DNA from: Phreatobacter stygius
Lineage (GTDB): Bacteria; Pseudomonadota; Alphaproteobacteria; Rhizobiales; Phreatobacteraceae
Direction of reading: 5' to 3'
Assembly: GCF_005144885.1 (NCBI RefSeq)
Contig: NZ_CP039690.1
Location: forward strand, 6,089,001 to 6,153,000
DNA: 64,000 bases
Made by a program: the position numbers and the translations under genes
Notes under the pieces: model-generated
The model's input: only the letters and a program-made list of their open reading frames with translations
Databases searched by the model: none
Told to the model about the DNA's origin: nothing
In this document: piece by piece, positions 16,162 through 24,603 of the stretch
How positions within the stretch are numbered: the stretch's first letter is position 1
Layout: every line of letters begins with the position of its first letter

Positions 16162-17481
16162 TCAATCGCACTTGGCGCCGGGGAAACCGGCCTTGATCCA
16201 GTCGAGGCTGCGCATATTGGCCGGCGGGTTCACGCATTCGGCCGGAAAGCGCTGGATATCCTCGATCGTCACCATGCGGCGTGCCGCGTCATAACGGGTG
16301 CGGCCGATCGCCATGGCCTGGATCGCCTGATGGCCATTGCCGAGGCGCATCTGGATGAGGCCGCCGGGCGTATCCCATTCGAGGTTTTCCATGGCCGCCG
16401 CCAGCTCTTCCGACGTCGGCTTCTTGCCGCCATTGCTGGCCATGGCCTTTTCGACCGCCGCCTTCAGGCCGAGCAGCGCCTGGGTCATGCGATAGGAGGC
16501 CTGGACCGGATAGGTGCCGTTGCGGGCCTGGCTATAGCCGGCAAAGAACCAGCGGTTCAGCGCCGTATCGGGCGCCATCAGGCCATAGGCGCCGCGCGCG
16601 CCGATGATCGCGCCGTTCGGCATCTTGTCGCCGAGCGCCTGCAGCACGTGGTCGGCGGCGCTCAGCACCAGCTGGCTGCGCTGGAAAATGCCACGCGGGC
16701 CACCCTGCAGGATGAAGGCCTGCAGGTCGCCGCCCCAGAGGCTGGAATAGACGACGTTGGAGCCGGCGCGGCCGAGCGCCGAGATCTCCGTGCCATATTG
16801 GCCGGACCCGAAGGCCGGCAGCAGGTCGGCCTCGGCCTTGGCCTGCGGGTAGAGCTGCGCCATGGTCGCCATGAAGTCGCCACGCGAATCCTGGCCCCAG
16901 GCATAGTCCTGGTTGATCAGGCTGTAGGAGGCGGCGCTGATGTTGCGCGAGCGCATGTAGCGGGCGAGCGCCACATTGTCCTGGGTGGCGTGGGCGGCCG
17001 TGCGGAACACATATTTGTAGCTGGCATCCTCGAAGATGCGCGGCGTGCCGCAATCGAACAGGATCAGGAATTTCTTCAGTTCCTCGGCGACCGGCGCCAC
17101 CGCCAGGCAATCGCCCGAGCCGATATAACCGACGACGGCATCGACATTCTCGCGCTGATAGAGGTTGCGCAGCTCCTGGACCTGTTTGGTCGCGCCGCCA
17201 TTCTCGTCGATGATGATCGGCTCGATGCGCAGGCCGCCGAAGCCGACGCGGTTATAGGGCGCGGGCGCCGCGCCGCGATTGAGCTGGTCGATGACGAAAT
17301 CGGCGCCGTGGCGGGCCGGCACGCCGAAGCTCTCGGCGGCTTGTCCCGACAGGAAGGTGACGATGCCGATCCGGAAGGTTTCCTGGGCTTGCGCGGCCCC
17401 GGCCAGCAAGCCGGTGATCGCGGCGGCGAAAAGTGCGGTCCGGCCGAGCCGTCGACCGCCGTTCAATGACGTGTTGGACAT
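16162..17481 (-). CDS. ABC transporter substrate-binding protein (HAAT family)
   Basis: A 439-residue periplasmic-binding protein of the leucine/branched-chain type-I fold. The first 32 residues form a Sec signal peptide (RRLGRTALFAAAITGLLAGAAQA, cleavage near AQA-QE). The mature start ETFRIGIVTFLSGQAAESFG is typical. The start at 17481 follows AGGAGCTCTTT; the open frame continues upstream without a signal sequence. This family member resembles binding proteins for aromatic or aliphatic carboxylates at least as much as those for leucine, which fits the co-transcribed acyl-CoA synthetase. Transcription is probably repressed through the operator at 17609-17619. Confidence 0.9.
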   Translation of the reverse strand: MSNTSLNGGRRLGRTALFAAAITGLLAGAAQAQETFRIGIVTFLSGQAAESFGVPARHGADFVIDQLNRGAAPAPYNRVGFGGLRIEPIIIDENGGATKQVQELRNLYQRENVDAVVGYIGSGDCLAVAPVAEELKKFLILFDCGTPRIFEDASYKYVFRTAAHATQDNVALARYMRSRNISAASYSLINQDYAWGQDSRGDFMATMAQLYPQAKAEADLLPAFGSGQYGTEISALGRAGSNVVYSSLWGGDLQAFILQGGPRGIFQRSQLVLSAADHVLQALGDKMPNGAIIGARGAYGLMAPDTALNRWFFAGYSQARNGTYPVQASYRMTQALLGLKAAVEKAMASNGGKKPTSEELAAAMENLEWDTPGGLIQMRLGNGHQAIQAMAIGRTRYDAARRMVTIEDIQRFPAECVNPPANMRSLDWIKAGFPGAKCD

Positions 17482-17608
17482 AAAGAGCTCCTTGGGCACG
17501 CGGGGTGCGGTGGCGGTTTCCTCAGGGGCGCGGCCTTGTGGCCGTCTCTTGTGGCTGTCTTGGGTCGCCAGCCTGGCCCAAAAAGGGGAGCCAGTTGGCA
17601 AGCCGACT

Positions 17609-17619
17609 TTGTCGGACAA
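17609..17619. promoter_or_regulatory. GntR-type operator upstream of the transporter operon
   Basis: TTGTCGGACAA is a perfect palindrome around one central base. The same site with a different centre, TTGTCCGACAA, lies just upstream of the local GntR gene (18479-18489). The form fits the TNGTNNNACNA consensus of FadR-type GntR regulators. It lies about 130 bases before the substrate-binding protein start. Confidence 0.7.
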
Positions 17620-17694
17620 TCGAACAGTGAAACAGGCAAGGCTGCGTCGTCAAGCCTGTCGGCCGGCAGAGGCGGCCGTGGCCGTCATGTTGTC

Positions 17695-18468
17695 TCAAGA
17701 ATAGGCGCCGCCGAGCCCCAGGTGGTCGGCGAAGGTGCGCTCGATCGGATCGTCCAGCGACTTGCCGGCGATCTCGAAGCCGCGCCGCCAGTCGGTGATG
17801 TGCCGGCGCATCCAGTCGCGGGCGACGACGACGTCGCGCGCCCGGCAGGCCTCGACGATATGGCGATGGGCTTCGAGATTGCGCGGGCCGGCGGCGTCCA
17901 CCGTGTCGAGGATCATCTTCAGCGTCGGCGTGAACAGGAGGCCAGCCGGTTCGCGGGCGAGCTGCAGCACGCGGTTCTTCGAGACGCGGGCGATCAGCGC
18001 GTGGAATTCGCTGTCGATCTCGGCATGCGCCTGGCTATCCCTGGCAGCTGCCATGCGGGCGAGATTGTCCTCGAGCTCCTGAAGGTCTTCCGGCGTCGCG
18101 CGGGCGGCGGCGGCCTCGACGGTGGCCGTCTCCAGGCTCATCGAGGCTTCCCACAGCTCGCGAAAGGTCACCTGGTGCAGCACCAGCGCGCGGCTGACGC
18201 GGGTCGCCAGGCGGTTGTAGCGGGGCAGGCTGACATGCAGCCGGCGGCTCTGGTCGCGGCGGATCAGGCCACCCTGTTCGAGCAGCCGGATGCCTTCGCG
18301 CACGGTCGAGCGATTGACCTTGAACTGGCGCACGAGGTCGGCCTCCGTGCCGAGCGGGTCGCCGGGCTGCAGGCGACCGGACAGGATCTGCTGCTCGATC
18401 GCTTCCGCCACCATCTGATAGGCGGGCGCCGTCTGGATACGCTCGAACCGGTCCGTTTCGCTGGTCAT
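17695..18468 (-). CDS. GntR family transcriptional regulator, FCD/FadR subfamily
   Basis: A 257-residue protein with an N-terminal winged helix (about residues 14-82, including VNRSTVREGIRLLEQGGLI) and a helical FCD effector domain (about 95-235) with the metal/ligand residues suggested by EIDSEFHALIARVS and HRHIVEACRARD. The ATG at 18468 is favoured because the palindromic operator sits 11 bases upstream; longer frames run through it. It lies immediately upstream of the transporter/acyl-CoA synthetase operon on the same strand and most likely represses both that operon and itself. The ligand is probably the transported carboxylate or its CoA ester. Confidence 0.9.
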   Translation of the reverse strand: MTSETDRFERIQTAPAYQMVAEAIEQQILSGRLQPGDPLGTEADLVRQFKVNRSTVREGIRLLEQGGLIRRDQSRRLHVSLPRYNRLATRVSRALVLHQVTFRELWEASMSLETATVEAAAARATPEDLQELEDNLARMAAARDSQAHAEIDSEFHALIARVSKNRVLQLAREPAGLLFTPTLKMILDTVDAAGPRNLEAHRHIVEACRARDVVVARDWMRRHITDWRRGFEIAGKSLDDPIERTFADHLGLGGAYS

Positions 18469-18478
18469 ATTTATCCGT

Positions 18479-18489
18479 TTGTCCGACAA
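18479..18489. promoter_or_regulatory. GntR-type operator upstream of the regulator gene
   Basis: TTGTCCGACAA, a perfect odd palindrome identical except at the centre to the site at 17609-17619. It is located 11 bases before the GntR start codon, a position suited to autorepression. Confidence 0.7.
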
Positions 18490-18671
18490 AGGACATCTTA
18501 TCAAACAGCTTGCCGGCGTCAATCTCGCTGACGGCGGCGGTCGGAATGCCGGCCAGGCCGTTCGCCGCCACGCCCGAAACCGCCCGGCGGGTCGGGCCGG
18601 TCTTGCGCTCAGGCCTTCATGCGACGACATGAACGTTTGATCCGGCGCGCCAATCGGTTAGATCATCGGTC

Positions 18672-19112
18672 ATGTGGCTCAATCAGCGTACCCTCGATGC
18701 GATCAGACTGATGGCGGAACTTTCGGCCCGCTGGCCGCATGCCGTCAAAGCCGCTGACCTCGCCGAGGCGACCGGCATCACCTTCCTCAACGTGCAGAAG
18801 ACCGCGCATGCCCTGGCCCGTGCCGGCCTGACCGAAGCCGAGCGCGGCCGCTATGGCGGGCTCAGGCTCGCCCGGCCGTCGCATGAGGTGAAGGTGGCGG
18901 AGATCGTGCGCGCCTTCGAGCCGAAGGATTGCCCGGCCAATTTCCTGATGACCGACGAGGCCAGCGATCCCGTGGCGAAATTGATGTTCCGTGCCCATCG
19001 CGGCTTCTTCCAGCCGCTCGAGGAAACGACTCTCGCCGAGATCGAGCCGCGCCTTCTGGCGCGTCAGCGCGGCGATCAGGATCCGCCGCGGGTGGCGCGG
19101 CTGCGCGCGTAA
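18672..19112 (+). CDS. Rrf2 family transcriptional regulator
   Basis: A 146-residue protein with the Rrf2 winged helix (about residues 5-65: ALAEATGITFLNVQKTAHALARAGL) and the beta-wing GRYGGLRLARP. Rrf2 iron-sulfur sensors such as RirA, IscR and NsrR carry three conserved cysteines; here only one Cys (near residue 92, KDCPANF) is present, so ligation of a cluster by the usual triad is not possible. Its 3' end overlaps the end of hmuV on the other strand by 37 bases. Position next to the haem-uptake genes suggests control of iron or haem use, but that is inference. Confidence 0.85.
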   Translation: MWLNQRTLDAIRLMAELSARWPHAVKAADLAEATGITFLNVQKTAHALARAGLTEAERGRYGGLRLARPSHEVKVAEIVRAFEPKDCPANFLMTDEASDPVAKLMFRAHRGFFQPLEETTLAEIEPRLLARQRGDQDPPRVARLRA

Positions 19113-19903
19113 TTCTGCGGCAGAACCACCGGCAAGGCGCCGGGCGGCACCGCGTCGCTGACCAGATCGACCCCGAAGATCGTGGCGACCAGGTCGCGGG
19201 TGATGACCTCGGCCGGTTTGCCCACGGCATGGGCCCGGCCGCGATGCATCACCAGGATGCGGTCGGCAAAGGTCGCGGCGAGATTGAGGTCGTGCAGCAC
19301 GGCAATGACGGCGACGCCGTCGTCGACCAGGCCGACGGCCGCTTCCATCAGGGCGATCTGATGGGCCAGATCGAGGCTCGCCACCGGTTCGTCGAGGAAC
19401 ATGACCTGGTTGGCCGCGCCGCGCCGGCCGGCCTTCAACTGGGCGAAGGTGCGGGCGAACTGCACGCGCTGCTGCTCGCCGCCCGACAGTGTCTGGTAGT
19501 TGCGCGCGGCCAGATCTTCGATATCGGCCGAGCGCAGCGCCTCAGCGATCAGCCGCTCGCGTTCGGCGCGCGGCAGCGACCGGCCGACGCTGTCGATGCC
19601 GATGCGCACCACCTCCACCACGGTGAAGGGAAAGGCGAGGCGGGTCGCCTGCGCCATGACCGCGCGTTTTCCGGCAAGCCGCCAGGCCGGCAGGTCGCCG
19701 AGCCTGTCCCGGTCGAGCCGGATTTCGCCCTCGGTCGGCGCGAGTTCACCGGTGAGCAGCTTCATCAGGGTGGTCTTGCCGGCGCCGTTCGGGCCGACCA
19801 CCACCATGAGCTCGCCGGACGACAGCGTCAGCGAGACGCCGTCGACCAGCCGGCGCTTGCCCACCGTGATGCCGACGCCGGTGGCCTCGAGGATCACGCT
19901 CAT
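19076..19903 (-). CDS. hmuV: Haemin ABC transporter ATPase HmuV
   Basis: A 275-residue ATPase with Walker A GPNGAGKTT, signature LSGGEQQRV, Walker B VMFLDEPVASLD and H-loop VLHDLNLA, the pattern of FecE/BtuD-type importers. The start ATG at 19903 overlaps the hmuU stop by four bases. It powers haem transport through HmuU. The insertion KAGRRGAANQ between signature and Walker B is typical for HmuV of rhizobia. The 3' end overlaps the convergent Rrf2 gene. Confidence 0.92.
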   Translation of the reverse strand: MSVILEATGVGITVGKRRLVDGVSLTLSSGELMVVVGPNGAGKTTLMKLLTGELAPTEGEIRLDRDRLGDLPAWRLAGKRAVMAQATRLAFPFTVVEVVRIGIDSVGRSLPRAERERLIAEALRSADIEDLAARNYQTLSGGEQQRVQFARTFAQLKAGRRGAANQVMFLDEPVASLDLAHQIALMEAAVGLVDDGVAVIAVLHDLNLAATFADRILVMHRGRAHAVGKPAEVITRDLVATIFGVDLVSDAVPPGALPVVLPQNYARSRATRGGS

Positions 19904-20991
19904 GCGTCGAGGCTCCGGTCGCGGCGCAGCAGCAGCCAGAGGAAGAACGGCGCGCCGATGGCGGCGGTCAGGATGCCGATCGGCAGCTCGGCCGGCGCCA
20001 CCAGAACCCGCGCCAGCAGGTCCGCGCCGGTCAGCAGGGTTGCGCCGAGCAGGGCTGAAAAGGGCAGCAGCATGCGGTGATCCGGGCCGAACAGCAGGCG
20101 CAGCAGGTGCGGCACGACAATGCCGACGAAACCGATGACGCCTGAAGCCGCGACGCCGGCACCGACCGCCACCGCGACCATCAGGATCGCGGCGTTCTTC
20201 AGCCGCTGCACCGGAATGCCCAGGTGGAAAGCCTCGGCCTCGCCGAGCAGCAGGGCATTGAGCCCGCGCGCCAGCACCGGCACGGCGAACAGCACCGGCA
20301 GGATCAATGGCCCGATCACCATGACCTTGGTCCAGCTCGCGCCGCTGAGCGAGCCGAGCGACCAGAAGGTCAGGTCGCGCAATTGCCGGTCGTCGCTGAT
20401 GAAGGACAGAAGCCCGGTCAGCGCACCGGCGAAGGCGCCGAGCGCGACGCCGGCGAGCAGCATGATCGCCACCGACGTGCGGCCTTCGCGGGTGGCGATG
20501 GCATAGAGGATCAGCGTGCTGGCCAGGCCGCCGAGAAAGGCGCCGAGCGGCAGCAGCGCGAAGGGCAACTGGAACTGCGCCGTGCCCAGGAGCCGGTCGC
20601 CGAGCACGATCGTCGAGGCGGCGGCAAGGGCGGCGCCCGAGGACACACCGACCAGGCCGGGATCGGCCAGGGGATTGCGGAACAGCCCCTGCATCAGCGT
20701 GCCCGAGACCGCCAGCGCCGCGCCGATCAGGGCGCCGAGGACAAGCCGCGGCAGGCGGATGCTGAACACGACCAGCGCTTCGCGGCTGCCGACGATCTCG
20801 GTGTCGCCGGTGAACCAGCCGCGTATCACCGCGACGACACGCGCCGGCGGAATGGCCACCGCGCCGGTGCCGAGCGATAGCACCGCGAGCGCCAGGAACA
20901 GCGCGATGAACAGGAGGGTGGCGATCGCCAGTCTGCGACGTTGACGGGCGAACAGGGCAGGGACCGCACCTGCCTCGGCAGCCAGGCTCAC
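19900..20991 (-). CDS. hmuU: Haemin ABC transporter permease HmuU (FecCD family)
   Basis: A 363-residue polytopic membrane protein of the FecCD/BtuC family with about ten transmembrane helices. Recognisable segments are LPRLVLGALIGAALAVSGTLMQGLFRNPLADPGLVG near residue 72 and IGFVGIVVPHLLRLLFGPDHR near 283. The start is GTG at 20991, overlapping the hmuT stop (GTGA), so translation is coupled. It forms the inner-membrane haem channel with HmuV. Confidence 0.92.
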   Translation of the reverse strand: MSLAAEAGAVPALFARQRRRLAIATLLFIALFLALAVLSLGTGAVAIPPARVVAVIRGWFTGDTEIVGSREALVVFSIRLPRLVLGALIGAALAVSGTLMQGLFRNPLADPGLVGVSSGAALAAASTIVLGDRLLGTAQFQLPFALLPLGAFLGGLASTLILYAIATREGRTSVAIMLLAGVALGAFAGALTGLLSFISDDRQLRDLTFWSLGSLSGASWTKVMVIGPLILPVLFAVPVLARGLNALLLGEAEAFHLGIPVQRLKNAAILMVAVAVGAGVAASGVIGFVGIVVPHLLRLLFGPDHRMLLPFSALLGATLLTGADLLARVLVAPAELPIGILTAAIGAPFFLWLLLRRDRSLDA

Positions 20992-21938
20992 TGTCGACGT
21001 CCCCCGGCGGCTTCGCCGAGGCCATAGGCGGCGGCCATCAGGTCATGGGCCGCCTCGGGCGTGCGCGGGCCGAACCCGAGGAGATAGAGCCCGTCCATCG
21101 AAACCAGCGACCGGTTGCGCGCGGCCGGTGTCGCGGCGAAGGCCGGCAGGCCGAAGACATCGCTCGGCGACAGGGCATGGTCGCCGCGCTGCATCACCAG
21201 CACGACGTCGGGAGCGGCCGCAATGACCCCTTCGTCGGTCAGCGGCTTGTAGCCATCGACCGCCTCGGCGGCATTGACCGCGCCGGCCAGCGTGATGATC
21301 GCATCGGCGCCGCTGTGGCGGCCACCGACCACGACCCGGCCGTTCTGCAGCGACAGCACGAACAGCACGCGCTTGCGCGCGGCCAGGGCTTCGCGCTCGC
21401 GCGCCAGCGCCTGGAAACGCTTGTCGATGGCATCGGCGAGCGTGTCGGCTTGGGGCGTGGCATTGGCCAGGCGCCCGACCGCGCGGATGCGCTCGACGAT
21501 GCCTTTGGGGGTGAGATCCTCGCCGAGCCGCTCGACCCGGATGCCGGCCTCGGCGATCAGCTTGATGGTGTCGGGCGGACCGGCGCCGTCGATGGCGATC
21601 ACCAGGGTCGGTTTGAGCGACAGCACGCCTTCGGCCGACAGGGCCCGGACATAACCGACATTGGGTTTGTCCTTCAGCGCCTGGGGCGGGTGCAGGCTGG
21701 TCGTGTCGACGCCGACGATCTGGTCCTGCAGGCCCAGCGCATAGAGGATTTCGGTGATCACGCCGCCGGCCGCGACGATCCGCTGCGGCGCTGCCTGGGC
21801 GAGGGCGGTGAGGCTGCCGAGCGCCGGGACAAGCGAACCCGCGAGAATTGCCGCGGTCAGTCCGGATGCCGCGACAAGCGAACGGCGGCTCACGTCAACA
21901 GGCCTCGAAGGCGACGTCGAAGGCATGACACGGCTCAT
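20988..21938 (-). CDS. hmuT: Haemin ABC transporter substrate-binding protein HmuT
   Basis: A 316-residue periplasmic-binding protein (BtuF/FhuD fold). The N-terminus carries RRSLVAASGLTAAILAGSLVPALGSLTALA, a signal peptide with an Arg pair that may use the Tat route. The mature domain begins APQRIVAAGGVITEILYALG. The start at 21938 overlaps the hemP stop in an ATGA arrangement. It carries haem from the outer-membrane receptor to HmuUV. Confidence 0.9.
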   Translation of the reverse strand: MSRVMPSTSPSRPVDVSRRSLVAASGLTAAILAGSLVPALGSLTALAQAAPQRIVAAGGVITEILYALGLQDQIVGVDTTSLHPPQALKDKPNVGYVRALSAEGVLSLKPTLVIAIDGAGPPDTIKLIAEAGIRVERLGEDLTPKGIVERIRAVGRLANATPQADTLADAIDKRFQALAREREALAARKRVLFVLSLQNGRVVVGGRHSGADAIITLAGAVNAAEAVDGYKPLTDEGVIAAAPDVVLVMQRGDHALSPSDVFGLPAFAATPAARNRSLVSMDGLYLLGFGPRTPEAAHDLMAAAYGLGEAAGGRRQ

Positions 21939-22126
21939 TTGGTCAGGATCAGCTTGTCGTTGGCGGTGACGCGCAGGCGATAGCGCTCGCCCTTGTGCAG
22001 GATCACGGCTTCCCGGCCGGTCCCCAGGATGGCGGTCAGTTCGACGGTCGGAATCGCGTCGGATGACGCCGAAAGCGACGCATCGGGCTGATTGCCATGC
22101 GGCGGTCGGGGGAGGCCGGAAATCAT
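21935..22126 (-). CDS. hemP: Haemin uptake protein HemP
   Basis: A 63-residue protein. The C-terminal half, VELTAILGTGREAVILHKGERYRLRVTANDKLILTK, has the HemP family pattern, including the terminal LILTK. The first 25 residues are variable. In Bradyrhizobium and Burkholderia relatives HemP is needed for haem-receptor expression or function. It is the first gene of the hemP-hmuTUV transcript. The start codon lies 15 bases from the Irr-type box at 22141-22157. Confidence 0.9.
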   Translation of the reverse strand: MISGLPRPPHGNQPDASLSASSDAIPTVELTAILGTGREAVILHKGERYRLRVTANDKLILTK

Positions 22127-22140
22127 GAAGAAGCACCTAG

Positions 22141-22157
22141 TTTAGAACTATAATAAA
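22141..22157. promoter_or_regulatory. Irr-type iron control element (ICE-like box)
   Basis: TTTAGAACTATAATAAA resembles the ICE consensus TTTAGAA-N3-TTCTAAA bound by Irr in rhizobia: the left half matches fully and the right half at five of seven positions. It lies directly upstream of hemP. Binding by Irr is established for similar boxes in Bradyrhizobium; here it is inferred from sequence only. Confidence 0.6.
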
Positions 22158-22208
22158 TGACGATAACTCCTTGGAAGCATTCAAATCTGCGCGTCCAGGA
22201 GGTATTGT

Positions 22209-22223
22209 TGACATTGGTAGTCA
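22209..22223. promoter_or_regulatory. IRO-type box (TGA-N9-TCA) overlapping a -35 element
   Basis: TGACATTGGTAGTCA fits the RirA iron-responsive operator pattern TGA-N9-TCA exactly. It overlaps a consensus -35 hexamer TTGACA (22208-22213) that would serve the plus-strand haem receptor gene. A TACCAA lies 17 bases downstream as a weak -10. The short consensus can occur by chance, so confidence rests on the position. Confidence 0.5.
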
Positions 22224-22349
22224 GCTTAAGTACCAAGCGTCAAGGGGCGCACAAAGCGGACTTACCGCAGCGCAGAAAACGCCAGCCAGCCGGACGCTTC
22301 GGCGTCGAGCCAGCCAGCCAACAATTCCAACAGGCTTGCGGTTCGGACA

Positions 22350-24602
22350 ATGGTCAGCGGTAACAGGCGCGCGGCGCTCATGGCTTCGGTTTCCATGGCG
22401 TCGGTTTCTTTGATGGTTTTGGCGGCCGGAATCGGGGGCGCCCAGGCGCAGCAGCCTCCTGCGGCGGCCGTGCAGCAGGGCGCGGCGGCAACTCCGTCGG
22501 CGCTCGACGAGATCACCGTCAGCGCCGAGCGCGCGCCGTCGACGGTGAACAATTCCGCGGGAACGGTGACCGTCATCACCGACCGCCAGATCGACCGGCA
22601 GCTGATCCAGAATCCGCGTGACGCGGTGCGCAACGAACCAGGTCTCGCGGTCGGCAACAATCCGACCCGCGCCGGGTCGTCCAGCTATTGGATCCGCGGC
22701 ATCGGCGACAACCGGGTGCGCCAGGAGATCGACGGCGTGCGCGTGCCCGATTATCCCGGCTCGAATGCGGGCGCCGGTCTCTATACCCGCGACTTCGTCG
22801 ATTTCGACAGCCTCAAGCGGGTCGAGATCATCCGGGGCCCGGCCTCGGCGCTCTATGGCAGCGACGCCATCGGCGGCGTGGTCTCCTATGTCACCAAGGA
22901 TCCGGAAGACTATCTGCGCGAGGTCGGTCGCGACTGGTATGCCGGCACCAAGCTGAGCTTCAACAGCGTCGACCGCAGCTTCGCCGAGACCTTTACCGGC
23001 GCCGCCCGGCAGGGGCCGTGGCAGGCCTTGCTGATGTACACCCGGCGCGACGGCACGGAAACGCTGATCAATTCGGCGACCCGGAGAGCCAATCCGCAGA
23101 ACTATCAATCCAACAATCTGCTCGCCAAGATCATTTACGAAACGCCGGATTCGGGGCGTTGGCGCCTGACCGGCGAGGCGCTGTGGCGCGGCGTCGGCAC
23201 CAATCTTTTGACCGACCTGTCGACCAGCGTCGCCCAGTCCTATGCCCATGACACCAACAAGCGGTTCCGTCTGAGCCTCGACTGGACCCAGCAACTGTCC
23301 TGGGCGATCGCCGACCAGGTGACCGCCATGGTCTATTGGACCGATCTCGACCGGCAGGAGCATCAGGACCAGTACCGCCGCAGCGTTCCGGCGCCGGCGC
23401 CGGCTCCGGCCAACCAGTTGCGCGTCTCGGATTTCGATTTTCGGCAGGTGGTGCTCGGCACCAATATCCAGTTCTCGGCGCAGCGCCAGCTCGGCGGCTG
23501 GGACCATCAGGTCGTCTATGGCGCGACCGTCGATTTCACCATGACCTCCCGGCCGCGCGCCCGCAGCCAGTTCAATCTGGTCACCGGCCTGCCGATCCCG
23601 GGGCCGATCGCCGGCGAAACCTTCCCGAACAAGAATTTCCCCGACACCCAGAGCACGCAAGCCGCGTTTTATGTTCAGGACACCGCGCAGTTCGGCGCGC
23701 TCCGGATCATTCCGGCGATCCGCTTCGACTATTACCACCTGACACCGCGTCCGGATGCCGCCTTCTACAATTCAAATCCTGGATTTGCGATCGGCAACGT
23801 CTCGGCCTTCGCGGTCTCGCCGAAGCTCGGCGCGACCTATGATCTGAACGACACCTATCGGCTGTTCGCCCAATATGCCCGCGGCTTCCGGGCGCCGCCT
23901 TATGACAACGCCAATTTCGCCTTCTCCAACCAGGTGCAGCGTTACGAGATCCTGCCGAACATGAACCTGAAGCCGGAGACCAGCGACGGCTTCGAGGGCG
24001 GCCTCAGGGCGCGCTTCGCCAATGGCTCGAGCTTCCAGGTGTCGGCTTTCTACAATCTCTACCACGACTTCATCGACACGGTGCTGGTGCGGACATCGCC
24101 GACCGGGTTCCAGACGTTCCAGTATCAGAACGTCTCTTCGGTGGTCATTTACGGCTTCGAGGCCAGAGGCGAGTGGCGGATCAATCCGGAGTGGTCGCTG
24201 ACCGGCGCCGTTGCCTATGCCCGCGGCATCAACACGATCACTCACCAGCCGATCAACTCGGTCGACCCGCTCACCGGCGTCGCGGGCCTGCGCTACGACA
24301 GCGGCACGGGCTGGGGTGTCGAAGCGCGCATGAAGGCCGCCGCGGCGAAGACCCTGGTCGACTCGACCAGCCAGCAGCCGGGCGTGACAACCTACAAGCC
24401 TGGCGCCTATGCCACCTTCGATCTGCTCGGCCGCTATGAGATCAACCGCAACGTGACGCTCAACGCCGGCATCATGAACATCGCCAATGCCCGCTATTTC
24501 AGCGCCATCGACGTGGCCGGTATCGCTAGCAACAACGCCAATCTGGAGCTGTTCCGGGCTCCCGGCCGTTCCTTCACCATGAACGTCTCGGCGAGGTTCT
24601 GA
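22350..24602 (+). CDS. TonB-dependent haem/haemoglobin outer-membrane receptor (HmuR-like)
   Basis: A 750-residue outer-membrane receptor. A signal peptide ends near GGAQAQ (about residue 30). The plug domain spans about 45-170, with TVTVITDRQIDRQLIQNPRDAVR and RIEIIRGPASALYGSDAIGG-like sequence (VEIIRGPASALYGSDAIGG). The rest is a 22-strand barrel ending in the aromatic NVSARF terminus. The family is the TonB-dependent haemoglobin/transferrin/lactoferrin receptors, and a FRAPPYDNANF segment corresponds to the FRAP/NPNL region linked to haem binding. The start ATG at 22350 has no strong ribosome-binding site; an ATG at 22380 is the alternative. Divergent from hemP, with iron boxes between. 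Confidence 0.92.
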   Translation: MVSGNRRAALMASVSMASVSLMVLAAGIGGAQAQQPPAAAVQQGAAATPSALDEITVSAERAPSTVNNSAGTVTVITDRQIDRQLIQNPRDAVRNEPGLAVGNNPTRAGSSSYWIRGIGDNRVRQEIDGVRVPDYPGSNAGAGLYTRDFVDFDSLKRVEIIRGPASALYGSDAIGGVVSYVTKDPEDYLREVGRDWYAGTKLSFNSVDRSFAETFTGAARQGPWQALLMYTRRDGTETLINSATRRANPQNYQSNNLLAKIIYETPDSGRWRLTGEALWRGVGTNLLTDLSTSVAQSYAHDTNKRFRLSLDWTQQLSWAIADQVTAMVYWTDLDRQEHQDQYRRSVPAPAPAPANQLRVSDFDFRQVVLGTNIQFSAQRQLGGWDHQVVYGATVDFTMTSRPRARSQFNLVTGLPIPGPIAGETFPNKNFPDTQSTQAAFYVQDTAQFGALRIIPAIRFDYYHLTPRPDAAFYNSNPGFAIGNVSAFAVSPKLGATYDLNDTYRLFAQYARGFRAPPYDNANFAFSNQVQRYEILPNMNLKPETSDGFEGGLRARFANGSSFQVSAFYNLYHDFIDTVLVRTSPTGFQTFQYQNVSSVVIYGFEARGEWRINPEWSLTGAVAYARGINTITHQPINSVDPLTGVAGLRYDSGTGWGVEARMKAAAAKTLVDSTSQQPGVTTYKPGAYATFDLLGRYEINRNVTLNAGIMNIANARYFSAIDVAGIASNNANLELFRAPGRSFTMNVSARF

Positions 24603-24603
24603 C

